DNA from: Paramecium pentaurelia
Taxonomy: Eukaryota; Ciliophora; Oligohymenophorea; Peniculida; Parameciidae
Assembly (NCBI GenBank): GCA_905183005.1
Contig: CAJJDO010000015.1
Span: forward strand, 756,587-820,586
Reading direction: 5' to 3'
DNA: 64,000 nucleotides
Shown here one piece after another: positions 23,924 to 35,306 of the stretch. The position numbers and the translations under genes were made by a program. Under the pieces are notes generated by a model. It was not told the DNA's origin, did no database searches, and saw only the letters and a list, made by a program, of their open reading frames with translations. Each line of letters starts with the position of its first letter. Within the stretch, counting starts at the first letter, position 1.

Positions 23924-24727
23924 ATGATTTTAATACCGGGTTATAATCCAGGATAATTCACATTATAAGGAACCAATACTTATTTATTAGGAACAGGAAA
24001 GACAAGAATTTTAATAGACACAGGTGAAGGTAAAGAACAATACAAAATGCATTTAAAATAAATTTTAGATAAAGAATAATGTGAAATTTCAATTGTACTT
24101 ATTACCCATCATCATTTTGATCATATAGGAGGAATATCTTAAGTACTTTAATTATGTCCAAATGCTAAAATATACAAAAATTTAGATCATAATTTAGAAA
24201 ATGATAAACTCTATCCTTATAATCCACTTTAAGATGGATAAATATTCTAAGTTGAAAATTCTACAATCATTGCTATATCTTAACCAGGACATTGTGTTGA
24301 TCATTTTGGTTTCATATCCTATTAATAAGAATGGTTTTCAGGAGATTGTATGTTGGGAGGTTCATCTTGTTATATAGAAAATGTGAAATAGTATTTATAA
24401 AGTATGTAAAAAATTGAAAAAATGAATATGTAATTTATTATTTCATAATCCTATAGAAAGACTATATATCCAGGTCATGGATATTCTATAATTGAAGGAG
24501 CATAAGAAGCAATATAGAATTAAATTTAGCATAGAAAAAATAGAGAATAATAGATTTATTAAGCAATTAATGGATAATCAGTAGATGAAATTATATTAAT
24601 TGTATATCCTAATTTAAATGATGCTTAAATGAGGAATGTTGTAAAGATTGCCATTGAGGCTCACTTAATTAAACTTATTGATGATAATCTTGTCATTTGT
24701 AAAGATAATTTATTTTATAAATGCTGA
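23924..24727 (+). CDS. LACTB2-like metallo-beta-lactamase-fold hydrolase, 267 aa
   Basis: A single exon. The start at 23924 gives MILIPGYNPGQFTLQGTNTYLLGTG, the normal N-terminal strand of the LACTB2 family. Metal-binding motifs are complete: THHHFDHIGG at 64-73, QPGHCVDHFGF, FSGDCMLGG and YPGHGYSI. LACTB2 of animals is a mitochondrial single-strand-specific endoribonuclease; family members also act as thioesterases. There is no obvious targeting peptide here, so the compartment is open. A winged-helix-like C-terminus (VDEIILIVYPNLNDAQMRNV) matches LACTB2. The start codon lies just 38 bp from the divergent gene. Confidence 0.9.
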
Positions 24728-24931
24728 TTATTCTGTATTTTATTATATAATATATTTAATCTATATTGTACACATCTTTTATATATTTTTATATATTTAG
24801 TAATATTAGTAGTATGTTCAAATGTTAATGAATTTTGTATGAACTTAGTTTTAATATAATAAGTAGACACGTAATTTTATGAAAAAATTGATAATAAAAA
24901 AATATATTATCAACAATAGAAAAAATAAATA

Positions 24932-25912
24932 ATGTTATTAGAAATATTTCTATTGTTTATTTTTGTTGGGTTGTTAATTGGATTAAAGTGGTTATTCACA
25001 CCTTATACTAATTGGAAAAATCAATAAAAAACAGTTAAAAAGGATGATAGTATAGTGATTATTTGTGATGGAAAAGAATACAAGTATTCCACATATAAAA
25101 ATACATCTGATGTTTAATTAAGCATAATTATTCCATCATATAATGAATAAAATAGATTAGGAAGAACATTAGAAGCTACATTTAAAGTAAACATTAATTC
25201 CAATTTGATTAGCACTTTAATAATTATAAATATGAAATAATAATCATAAATGATGCATCCAAAGACAAGACATTAGAAGTAGCTAAGAAATATTAGATAA
25301 ATAATAAAAACTTTAAGATTATTACTTACAATAAAAATAGAGGAAAAGGAGGAGCAGTAAGATTAGGAATGTTAGCAGCAGCAGGGGATATTTAATTAAT
25401 GATGGATGCAGATTTAGCTACAGATTTAAATGAATATGAGAAATTATCAAAAGAAGTAAATATATATTACAAAAATATAATAGTTATTAAAAATAACATA
25501 AAATGGATTAGGATTGGTAGCAGGTTCAAGAAATCATTTAGTGAAAGATGTAGTTGTTTAAAGAAAATGGTATAGAAACTTTTTAATGCATTGTTCTAAT
25601 TTTATTATTAATACTATATGTGGAGTCAGATTAAAAGACACTCAATGTGGATTTAAATTATTTACAAAAAATACATCAGCAATATTATTTAGAGTATTAC
25701 ATTTAGAAAGATGGGCATTTGATGTAGAATTATTTATGATTGCATAAAAATACAAAGTTCCTGTCTCAGAAGTACCTGTAAAATGGGAAGATGTGGAGGG
25801 TTCTCATTTAAATGTAGTAGAAGCCTCAATTTAAATGGCCAGAGATTTTCTATTAGTCAGAATTCTATATTTATTAAATATTTGGAATTTTAAGGATGAC
25901 ATAGGATTATGA
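24932..25912 (+). CDS. ALG5: Dolichyl-phosphate beta-glucosyltransferase, 308 aa
   Basis: Makes dolichyl-P-glucose from UDP-glucose on the cytoplasmic face of the ER, the glucose donor for N-glycan precursor capping. One N-terminal membrane anchor (LLEIFLLFIFVGLLIGLKWL) precedes a GT2 domain with LSIIIPSYNEQNRLGRTLEA, IINDASKDKT, NKNRGKGGAVRLGML and the metal-binding D150-A-D152. Family-specific signatures follow: GLVAGSRNHL, GVRLKDTQCGFKLFTKN and RWAFDVELFMIAQ. Introns at 25187-25212 and 25456-25483. The C-terminal WEDVEGSHLNVVEASIQMAR is the usual ALG5 end. Confidence 0.95.
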
Positions 25913-25955
25913 TGAGTTTTATTAATAAATATTAAAATTGAACGAATTAATCTAA

Positions 25956-27281
25956 ATGTCTAAAAACTATTATTCTATTAATGCATTAAACATCTAATAA
26001 ACTCAAACCACAAGTCATTAATTTACTAAAGAAGAATTTGAAGATCATGATTCTTCTATAAGTCAACATAATTCTAATCTATTTAATAAGGAAGATAATT
26101 AAATAGATAGAATAACATATTCATAATAGAAAACACTAAGTAATATTGAAAATCCTATATTTAATGAGAATGATAGTTAAATATAAATTTTTGTATAAAT
26201 TCCAAGTGGAAGAATTCTCTCTTTAGATGTTAATAATAATGTTGAATATTTGCAATAAATTACTGATTTAATTTAAAAAAGAGAAGGAATACCTCCTAAT
26301 AGATAGAAATTATATTTGGGTCCTTAATTTTTAAATAAAATTAATAGTAAGACAATAAAGAAAAATTAAACTTTGCACCTTAAAATAAGTAGTAGTAATA
26401 ATATAATTGTAATATACAATAATTAAAGACATCTTATAAATGTAAATCTTAATGATTGTGTTAGTGAAATAAAATATCAATTAGCTTTAAATTACAATTA
26501 TCCATTTGATTCATAAGAATTATATTTCAAGAATTAACAATTATAAAACAATTGCAAATTATTTGAATATAAAATACAAAAACATTCTATTGTAGTATTG
26601 AAATTGTAAAATCTTATTTACATTAAATAAGCATCAAAAAATAGAAAAATTATGAAAAGATTAAATTTAAATTAGAAAATTAAAGATTTAAAAATACAAT
26701 TGAATTAAAAATTTAATGATTTAAGTGAATATCATCTAATATACTAAAATTAAATATTAAAAGATGACTATCTTATATAATTTTATCAAATTAATCATTA
26801 ATCAGTAATAGAAATAGTAGAAATAAAATATATAAATTTTTCAATTCAAACATAAAAACTAACATTACAAATCAAAAAAGAATAATATGAAACCATAGAA
26901 GATATCAAAAAGGAAATTTAATCAAAATTATAATTACCAATTCAAAAATAAAACTTATTTTATAAAGGTAAAGAATTAGAAAATGATTTGAAAATAATGA
27001 ATTGTAATATTGAATAAGACAGTAAAATATATTTATTCAATAATCTAAAATCTTTATATGAATTTACAATTGTTGATTGTGAAGATTTTGAAGATTTCAC
27101 TATAAAAATAAATCCAAATAGTAAGGTTTATGAGCTAAAATAAAAAATAGAGGATTCTTATTAATTATCTATAAATTTTTAACGTTTAAGATATGAAGGA
27201 AAGATTTTAAAAGATGGTAAAGATTTATCATATTACAACATATAGAATTTTGACTTTATTTTTTTGGAAAGTTGGATTTGA
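25956..27281 (+). CDS. Protein of five tandem divergent ubiquitin-like domains, 441 aa
   Basis: One exon. After an 80-residue polar head, five segments of about 70-75 residues each follow the ubiquitin pattern of strand, strand, helix, QKLYLG/QxLFYKG-like turn, then LKDxxxLxxYxIQ. Examples are PNRQKLYLGPQFLN, FDSQELYFKNQQLQ, LIYQNQILKDDYL, QNLFYKGKELENDLKI and FQRLRYEGKILKDGKDLSYY. No domain ends in the Gly-Gly needed for conjugation and the chain runs to LESWI. So this is a polyubiquitin-shaped protein that cannot be processed like polyubiquitin. It could be a scaffold read by ubiquitin-binding partners. I know no named orthologue. Confidence 0.8.
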
Positions 27282-28023
27282 TTAATATTATTAATTATAA
27301 AACATTTTATTTTCCGATAACATAGTCAATTTAATAAATTGAATTTTCTAATGATAATAATATATTTACAAATAATATAATGTAATTAAAATTATTAAGA
27401 TTCAATCTTTTTAATTGTATTTATATATTTTACATCTTATTATTTAATTTTCTTTTCTTTCTTTACCATAGAAAAATAAAGAATGAACTATTAATAAATA
27501 AATAATTTCTTCATATCTTTATGTCTCATTCATAAATAATATTATCCTTTATTCCCTTTTTCAAAATTAAACAAGTAATATCTAGAGGAAGAATGTTATC
27601 AATCTAATATTTAAAAGGAAATAAAAAGTTTATATAAAAGCATCTTAAAATATCTACCATTTTTTTTTCTATTATTAATTTTATATCCTTTTTTATTTAT
27701 ATAGGTTAATATGAATAATACATCTTTTGTTCCAAAAATCCAGTATCTATTATTTTATACTACTTAAGAATTGGTAAATCTATTTTTCACAATTAAAAAA
27801 GACAATAAAAAAAGTAAGAGAAATTCATAAAACATCTATAAAAATTATATTCTTAAGTATAATTGTTATAATGGACTATATGATTAATTAATATAAAAAC
27901 TATTAAGTATTACATATATCAGAAATATATATGATTTATAGATTAAACATCTTCTTATTATTTAATTTATTTGATTATTGATTATCAATAAACAATTTAT
28001 ATATTTATTCATTTTTAATAAAA
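27282..28023. other. Intergenic region with a weak minus-strand open frame
   Basis: About 740 bases. On the minus strand, ATG 27723 to TGA 27526-27528 gives 65 codons beginning MYYSYQPIQIKKDIKLIVEK and containing ILPLDITCLILKK. The composition is protein-like and it could be a small gene or a remnant of a larger one, since the frame is open slightly upstream of the ATG. The rest is AT-rich with nothing recognisable. Confidence 0.35.
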
Positions 28024-30859
28024 ATGACAAACATTTAACATCATTTTAAACTAATTGTCACATAAACTATATTCTTAGCTGATCTGATTGAAACCACTAT
28101 TAGTCTAAGCATATTATTTATTCTAGTAATGTATTGGATTAATTGTATATATATTTCATTCACTCTTAGCTCAGATATCCAGTAATAATGAAACTATTAT
28201 TGAAATAATGTAAGCTAATATTACATTAACAGGTATTGATTTGTAACAAACAATTTCCTCAATTGGATTTTTATTCAACATCTCTAAGTTGGCTCTTAAT
28301 CAATAAGAGATATCCCAACAAAATTCTACTTTAGAAACTGTTACAGGAACTTTTACAGTTTAAGAAAGGTCTTAAATTGCTTAGATTGAAGAATTAACTT
28401 AAATATATATTCCAAACCTTCCATATTATGTGATATAACTCAATTCAGAAAGTTTATGTGCATCGAATATAACTTTAAATAAATATGATTTTAAATCAAG
28501 TCCTAATTGCACTAATAATCCAAAATTTTGTTAATTATTAGAAAACTCTAATAATTATAAGGGTAATTTTGATCTTTTTTAATATATGAAAAATGAAAAG
28601 AAAGATCAAGTTGTATTTTATACTTTGTTTCCATTTAATATTTAATTGATATAAATTTGTGGATTATTAATTAGTGATTCATTATATTAATGTTTTATTT
28701 TGGATTTAGCAGAGTATAAATATTCAGAAGGGATATTATATACAACTTTATTTACTATAAATAATTCAGTAATTTCTGATATAAGCGATGATTGTCTCAC
28801 TGTTGATATGAAATGTAATCCAGTTATTGAATTAAATAATTTGGATTTAAATGATTAAAATAATAATGACATTGTTGAGTTTTTAGAAAGCATAGAAAAA
28901 ACTGATTGGATTAATTAAATTCATTCATTAACTCGTTATTATGAATCATCTAATCCAATTATAAGTTTGTCTATGGTAGATATAAAGGTCTATTTTTATT
29001 AATCAATTAAAATTGGGACTTATGACATTGTAATTATTTATAGATATGTGTTAGAATGATGAATTTTCTTCAGAATACAAGGAAGATCTATTAAATCAAA
29101 CTAAAGAAGAATAAGATAAATTAATTGCACTCCAATAAAATTTTAATAGATGGTAGTTACTTGCTACATTCAATAATTAATTATTTACAAATTTAGTAGA
29201 AACCAAATAAGAAGATTATTTTGATTTCTTTCTATTCTTTTAATTTTTCATTCTATTTTTATTATTGACTCCAATATTAGTCAATATTATAACACAGAAT
29301 GAATTTGATTAAATTAGTATAACATTAAATTAAGTTTCATTGATGATGTAAATGTTTTTTGAATTAGATTATGATACTTTACATAAAGATTTAAATACAT
29401 TTAAAGAAAACTAAAAAAGTAGTTTAACTGAATTGAATGAATTAATATAAATTTTTGATGAATTTTGTTGGTTGATTGAATTTCTAAATCAGTTAAATAA
29501 AAAGGTTCATGATTTATAGAAATTAGAATAAGGATTACATATTTTTGAGAAACGAAATTCTATTGAATGTTTAGAATTAATCTTAATGAAATTAGTTTCA
29601 GAACATAGTAGATAAAAAGATTATGAGACTGCAATCACATACAATAAATAATTAATTTCTATACTTGAATAATAAAAGAAAGATATTTAATTAATTAAAT
29701 CAGAAGAGATTATGAGAATAAATTACAAATTATTTCAATCATTAAATTAATTATTAGATCTATTATCAAAATTATTAATTAGAAATAAAAGTAGAGATAG
29801 AAATGCCTTTAATTAAGCAAAAACATTATTTTCAAATATTATGGATTTTGCAGACACTTTAGAGATTAAATTCACTTTATAAATTAAATTATTCTTTAAA
29901 AAATGTAAATTACTCTTCAATCTTAGAAAAATAAAAGAAGCTGAATAATGTATAGATTAAGCTTAATTAATTTTGTAATAAAATTATACTTTAAGTAAGA
30001 ATGCATCTTATTAAAATAAAACATTTAATTAAGACAAAAAGTTATTATAAGTTGTTCAATAAAAAATTTATTTTTATAGAGGATTAATTTATATGTCTAG
30101 TGGTTAATTATAGCCTGCAATATAATAATTAATGTTAGCTCTAGATTATGGAAATGTATATTAAACAAAATTAAGAGTAAAAACTATTAAGATGTTATCT
30201 TCATTACTTGCAAAATAGGAGAAATTTAGATCTGATAGTTAAATTTTAAAATAACTCCAATACTTTTTCTAGAATTAAAAAAGATAATTTATATTTTTAA
30301 TTGATTCAACATAAAGAATGGCTGAAAATTAACTTGAAGTTGTAGAAACTATTAAATAAGTATTAGTTATTATAATAATTAGATATTTTAAATAATGAAT
30401 GATGATGATTTAATATAAGTATCAACTTTTGATGAATATACACATGTATTAATTGAATCTTAATCAAAAATTAGTATATTAGAAACTATGGGTAAAAATT
30501 ATATGGAAGATGGGTTTTTTGATTATTTAAGCGGGAGATAGACATAAAATTAACGAAAATTATATTAAGGAATTTTGGAATCTTTAAATTAAGGTGTACC
30601 AAGAAAATATACTAATTATTTAATTGTAATGACTTTTGGAGAAAATTATGCTGAATAAAATGATAAATTAATTGAATTGTTGGAAAAATTAAGAGATGGA
30701 TTTTGGCATTTTGTATTATGTAGTACATAAGAAAAGAAATTTATGAATCAAAGGAATACATTTTATCGATTAACAGATGAAGCTAGAGATGGAACTTATA
30801 TTGAATTATTTGCCAATTTTGAAGAAGGTTTAAGTAAAATTATTTCACTTTGCAGTTGA
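28024..30859 (+). CDS. Two-pass membrane protein with extracellular domain and cytoplasmic vWA-like domain, 922 aa
   Basis: An N-terminal signal anchor near residues 20-40 (LIETTISLSILFILVMYWIN) is followed by about 290 residues with Cys and N-glycosylation-type sites (ANITLT, ESLCASNITL). A second span comes at about 390-410 (FDFFLFFQFFILFLLLTPIL). A long helical region then leads to a C-terminal alpha/beta domain. Around 743-750 LIDSTQRM resembles the first MIDAS strand of a von Willebrand A domain; MNDDDLIQVSTFDEY and YLIVMTFGENYAEQN fit later strands. The MIDAS DxSxS is imperfect (DSTQR). Introns at 28145-28169, 28969-28987 (only 19 nt, least certain) and 30360-30382. The layout suggests a surface receptor; the ligand is unknown. 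Confidence 0.7.
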
Positions 30860-30896
30860 TATTATTTTATTAAATATTTTTATATTTTCAGTTAAC

Positions 30897-31279
30897 ATGT
30901 TTGATGATGATTTTGATTTAGGGAAATAAGTTGATTTGGCCAATGAAGTGAAAGAGATGGAAGTGAAAGTAAATACATTGTAAGAGAAATCGCAACAAGA
31001 CCGATATCTGGGTAATCATTTGATGGATCACTCTTAGAATTCAGCGAAATGGTATTAAATTCCTTTAAAATGATGGAGTAAAAATTTAATGAAATGGAGT
31101 CTAGGTTTAGTAAGGCCTTATAGTATAAAAACAAAGAAAATACAACTAGCAATATTAGATAAAAAAGTGTTTCTGTTGGAAAAATATACGCGCCTCCAAA
31201 AACTTCAGTTGGTAAGATATCTTTACCTAAACATTAACCTCCTCCATTAAAGAAAAGCATCTTAAAAACAAAAAAATGA
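30897..31279 (+). CDS. Short coiled-coil protein, 118 aa
   Basis: Two exons (intron 31012-31037, 26 nt). The first 80 residues form an acidic coiled coil (DLANEVKEMEVKVNTLQEKS, MVLNSFKMMEQKFNEMESRF). The last 40 are basic and Pro/Lys-rich (KIYAPPKTSVGKISLPKHQP). It starts 37 bp after the preceding stop. No known family. The size and layout resemble small microtubule- or trafficking-adaptor proteins, but this is not evidence of function. Confidence 0.7.
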
Positions 31280-31641
31280 ATTAAGTTTAGTTACTATTCA
31301 AACTATCTATATATTTAATATATGTTAAATAATAAATACAATTTATTAATGTATGTATAAGATAGAGACATAATAAATTAATTTAGAGATTGATAAATAA
31401 AGTTTTGAACATAAATGGATAAAAATAAAATTTTTGATTTTTTTCTATTTTTTTTTTATGGCTCAACTCTTTGATAAGAGGATAAATTTAGATAATTTAT
31501 GTAAAGAATGCCATATAGAACATTTCTTAAACTTGAATGTTGATCAGATAAATACGTTAATTTATTAATAATTATAGAATATTCTAGCATATTTATAGAT
31601 GTTTTATAAGTGGCTGATTCTGGAAAATTTTAAACTAATTA
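31280..31641. other. Upstream region of Hsp110
   Basis: About 360 bases. A plus-strand frame from ATG 31458 starts MAQLFDKRINLDNLCKECH and runs into the first codons of Hsp110 in another frame, so it is unlikely to be a gene as read. No clear heat-shock element (alternating GAA/TTC blocks) was seen. Confidence 0.35.
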
Positions 31642-34200
31642 ATGTCTTAACTTGCTTCTATTGGTATTGACTTTGGTAGTTAGAGATCTGTAATCGCTGC
31701 AGCACTTAAGGGTGGTGTGAAGGTTTTAGACAATGAAGGATCACATAGAGAAACATAAAATGTGATAGGATTCACAGTTGAAGAAAGATTCATTGGAGAA
31801 TAAGGAGCCTTATAACAAAAGTCTAATTTCAAAAATTCTGTTGCTTTTTTCAACAGATTCTTAGGATTACATGGTGAACCTACATTTAGAGCAGAAGAGA
31901 CAAAATGGTTGACTGTTCCTACATCAATTAATGATTCTGGAAAAACTTTATTTGAGGTTAATTACCTTGGTTAGAAGACCACATTCACTCCTGAGTAATT
32001 GACAGGTTCTATGTTAAACAAATTAAAACATGTTATAGCTCACAATGATATAAATGTACAAGCAAGTAATTTTTGTATCAGTGTACCTGCATATTATACA
32101 GAATCAGAGAGAAAGGCTTTGATTGATGCATGTAAGATAGCTGAAATTCCTTTGGAGAGATTGCTTAATGAAACAACAGCAATTGCAATTAATTATGGTC
32201 TATTTAGAAAAGCAGATTTGGATGCTGAGAAACCAAGACATGTTGTATTTGTTGATTTTGGACATTCAAAATTTTCAGCATTTGTTGGTTCATTCTATAA
32301 AGAAAAGGCTTAAGTATTAGCTTAAGTGAATGAGAGAAATCTAGGTGCAAGAGATATTGATTGGTTATTATTTGAAAAATTTGCCACATAATTTGAAAAA
32401 TAATCAGGTGGTTTGAATGTTAGAAAAAATCTTAAAGGAAAATTAAGATTATTGGAAGCTATTGAAAAAGCTAGAAAAGTCTTATCAGCTAATTCTGAGG
32501 CTCCAATTAATGTAGAATATTTAGTAGAAGATGAAGATTTCAATACTTTAATAAAGAGAGAAGATTTTGAATAAATGATTCCACCAGTCTTAAATTAAAT
32601 TCAATAATAATTAGAATTTTTATTTAGTTAAATTTAGAATTTAAAATTACAAATACATTCTGTTGAAATTGTAGGAGGAGCAACAAGAATTCCAGCTGTT
32701 TAAAGATTAATTGAAAAGATCTTTAAAGTTGAATAAGTATCTAGAACATTGAATGCAAGTGAATCAATATCTAGAGGTTGTGCAATGATGGCAGCTATGA
32801 AAAGTCCAAATTTCAAAGTCACTGAATATAAAATTGAAGATTGCAACTATTATCCAGTTAGAGTAGGTTGGCTCTATGGATAATAATTAAGTTAATAAGA
32901 CTAAAGTTAAGGATTGGTTAGATGTTTCCCTGAAAAATAATGTAAAGTCTTATTTGATTAAAATAATGCAATTCCATCAATCAAGAGTTTTGCACTCTTA
33001 AAAACTGAACCAATTGAAATTACACTCTTTTATGATCCTGTACCTGAAGGTTTCTAAGCTATTTTATGTAATATTATTTTATAATCTTTTTTAGAATAAA
33101 TTCGTGTTCCTCCACAAAACCCAAAACACTAAGAACATTCAACTAAGATCAAAATCTTATTGAATCATAATGGATTATTATAATTAGAAGAAATTGTATT
33201 ATAAGAAGAATTCATGGAAGAAGTGAAAGTGCCTGTATTAAATATATATAATTAATTTATTAGATTGAAAAACCAAAACCAGCAGAACAACCTAAACCAG
33301 CAGAATAACCTAAACCAACAGCTGATGCATAACAATAATAATAACCATAAGCTGCTGAACCACAATAACCAGCTCCAGAAGCTGTATAATAAGAATAACC
33401 AAAACCAGAAGAACCACAATTTGAAATTAAATAAAAGAAGAAAACTATTTAAACCTAAATTAATTGTGAAACTACTTCCTTGAATAGTTTGTCTAAAAAA
33501 GAAATTGATCACTTATTCCAATAAGAATGTGAAATGTAAAATTAAGATAAATTGGTTCATGAAACCCATTTCAAGAAGAATCAATTGGAAGCCTACATTT
33601 ATGCTTGGAGAGAGAATGTCAATGGAAAATATGCTTAACATGTTAGACCAGATCTCAAAGCTTAAATTCTTAAGGAATTAGATGTATAATATGAATGGCT
33701 TTATGGTGATGGTCAAAAGACTACAAAGAGGGAATATTCTGATAGATATGATAAACTTGTTTAATTATGTGGTCCAATAGTTACAATTGCTGATGAGTTT
33801 AGATTAGTTCCTGAAACTATTCAATAAGTATTACAATATACTTCCAATTATGAAGGTTTTGTAACTTCATAAGTAATAATATTAATTAAATATAATAGGA
33901 ATAATAATATGCTCATATCACACCTGAGGAAAGATAAGTAGTTGCAAATGAAGTGAGTGCTTTTAAATTATGGTGCAATCAAGTTTTGGATGGTTTAAGT
34001 AAAGCAGATAAAACTGTCAGATTCACAACTTCAGTTTAATAAATTTAAACTAAATATAATGAATTCAGAGATGTAAATATTATATATTAACAATTTAGAA
34101 ATGTTAACCAGTTGTAACCAAACCTAAACCTGAACCACCAAAAGAAGATAAGAAAGTGGAAGAACCTCAACCTTAAAATTAACCATAAGAAAATGAGGCA

Positions 34201-34231
<31 letters not shown>

Positions 34232-34251
34232 GCAAAATGGAAACAGAATGA
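31642..34251 (+). CDS. Hsp110/Sse-type chaperone, 833 aa
   Basis: Large Hsp70-superfamily member that acts as nucleotide exchange factor and holdase for Hsp70 in the cytosol. The ATPase domain starts ASIGIDFGSQRSVIAAALKG and includes FFNRFLG, CISVPAYYTESERKALIDAC, LLNETTAIAINYGL, VVFVDFGHSKFSAFV and VEIVGGATRIPAVQ. GIDFGSQ replaces the usual GIDLGTT; ARSNS-type changes here are typical of Hsp110. Between the beta-domain and the helical C-terminus there is a long Pro/Gln/Glu/Lys insert, and the end is acidic with ten Asn before SKMETE, not EEVD. Introns at 33068-33094, 33235-33263, 33873-33898 and 34073-34098. Confidence 0.93.
34201..34230 (+). repeat. (AAT)10 microsatellite encoding Asn10
   Basis: Ten perfect AAT triplets inside the last exon of the Hsp110 gene, giving an asparagine run near the C-terminus. 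Likely to vary in length between strains. Confidence 0.95.
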
Positions 34252-34424
34252 TTTATAATTTAATGTTATTGTTGTTAATAAGTAATTCAATTAATATTTA
34301 TTCTTTTTTCTTTCATTATTATATTTCAAATAAATTGGAAATTGTAATAGTATATAACTTTTGTTTAATACATTTATTTTATTATATTTTAATATTAATA
34401 CAATAAATAATATAAAATTATAAT
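34252..34424. other. Short intergenic region
   Basis: About 170 AT-rich bases; nothing recognisable. Confidence 0.4.
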
Positions 34425-35248
34425 ATGAGTCAATAAGATATTTCTGATTCAGATAACTATTCTATGGATTCAATAAAACTAGAAAAACTAGATGAATTAA
34501 ATGATTTAAATTATAATGATGATAATTTAGATGATTTAGATAAAATTATTGCAGATATACAAAGTATAAAATATCCATAAAATTTTAGAGATTGAATTTA
34601 AATAATAGATTCCTTAGTAAGATCAAAATAAAATAAAAAGAGGAGAGAGCTTAGATTAATTTATTTGCAATTTCTTTGTTAAATATTAATTACATAGAAG
34701 TTTAGAAATATTTTAAGTAAATATATTAAAAATAAAAGGAAGAATGGACAGAATTAACAAAGTCAACTATGTTTCACATTAATAGTATCAATGCAATTCC
34801 AGATATTTATGTGTAGTTTGAGAAATTAAAGGATGAACTCTTATTTTTAAAAGGAGAACTAGAAAGATCACAGTTGATGTCTGAAAAGGCTTCAATAACA
34901 CTATAAAAATTAAAATAATAACGAGATTTTCATAAACTAAATTTTTATAGAACATAATAAGAAAAGAAGCAATTATCAATTGAATATGATAAACTTAAAT
35001 AATAACTGAATTTCTAAGAAGAAAAATTGTCTAAATCAAATATCAGAATTATTGATAAAAAAGAATTGACTTAAGAAGATCCATTATTAAATAGAAAAAG
35101 ATCATTATTAAAAAATACTTTATAATAAACAAAAAATGAAGAGGAAATAAATAATTAAAAAGATATTTAAAAATTAATAGATAGATTACCTCAAGTTAAG
35201 AAATCTAGTGGATAATCTTTATTGTTTAAACCAAAAATAAATAAATGA
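34425..35248 (+). CDS. SPAG16/PF20 N-terminal module without WD40 repeats, 258 aa
   Basis: Three exons, introns 34564-34588 and 34717-34738. After an acidic head of about 60 residues, the sequence ESLDQFICNFFVKYQLHRSL, EIFQEEWTELTK, INAIPDIYVQFEKLKDELLF and KQQRDFHKLNFYRTQQEKKQ follows the N-terminal dimerisation and coiled-coil region of SPAG16/PF20, a protein of the central-pair bridge. In known SPAG16 a seven-blade WD40 propeller follows; here the chain ends after about 100 more residues of basic helix (SLLFKPKINK, then TGA). The next gene is on the other strand, so no WD40 exon lies downstream. It may be a short central-pair paralogue or a member that pairs with a full-length protein. Confidence 0.8.
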
Positions 35249-35306
35249 TTTTAAATTGATATATCAAAGTGTTTAAGATGGAAGTCTTATATATAATGTT
35301 ATAAAT

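Noticed and set aside
33252..33512. Minus-strand open frame rich in Phe, Trp and Leu
   Set aside because: Antisense of the Gln/Pro/Lys insert in Hsp110.
34201..34230. AAT repeat as a mobile-element or centromere-like repeat
   Set aside because: It is a simple triplet run inside an exon and codes for asparagine in frame.
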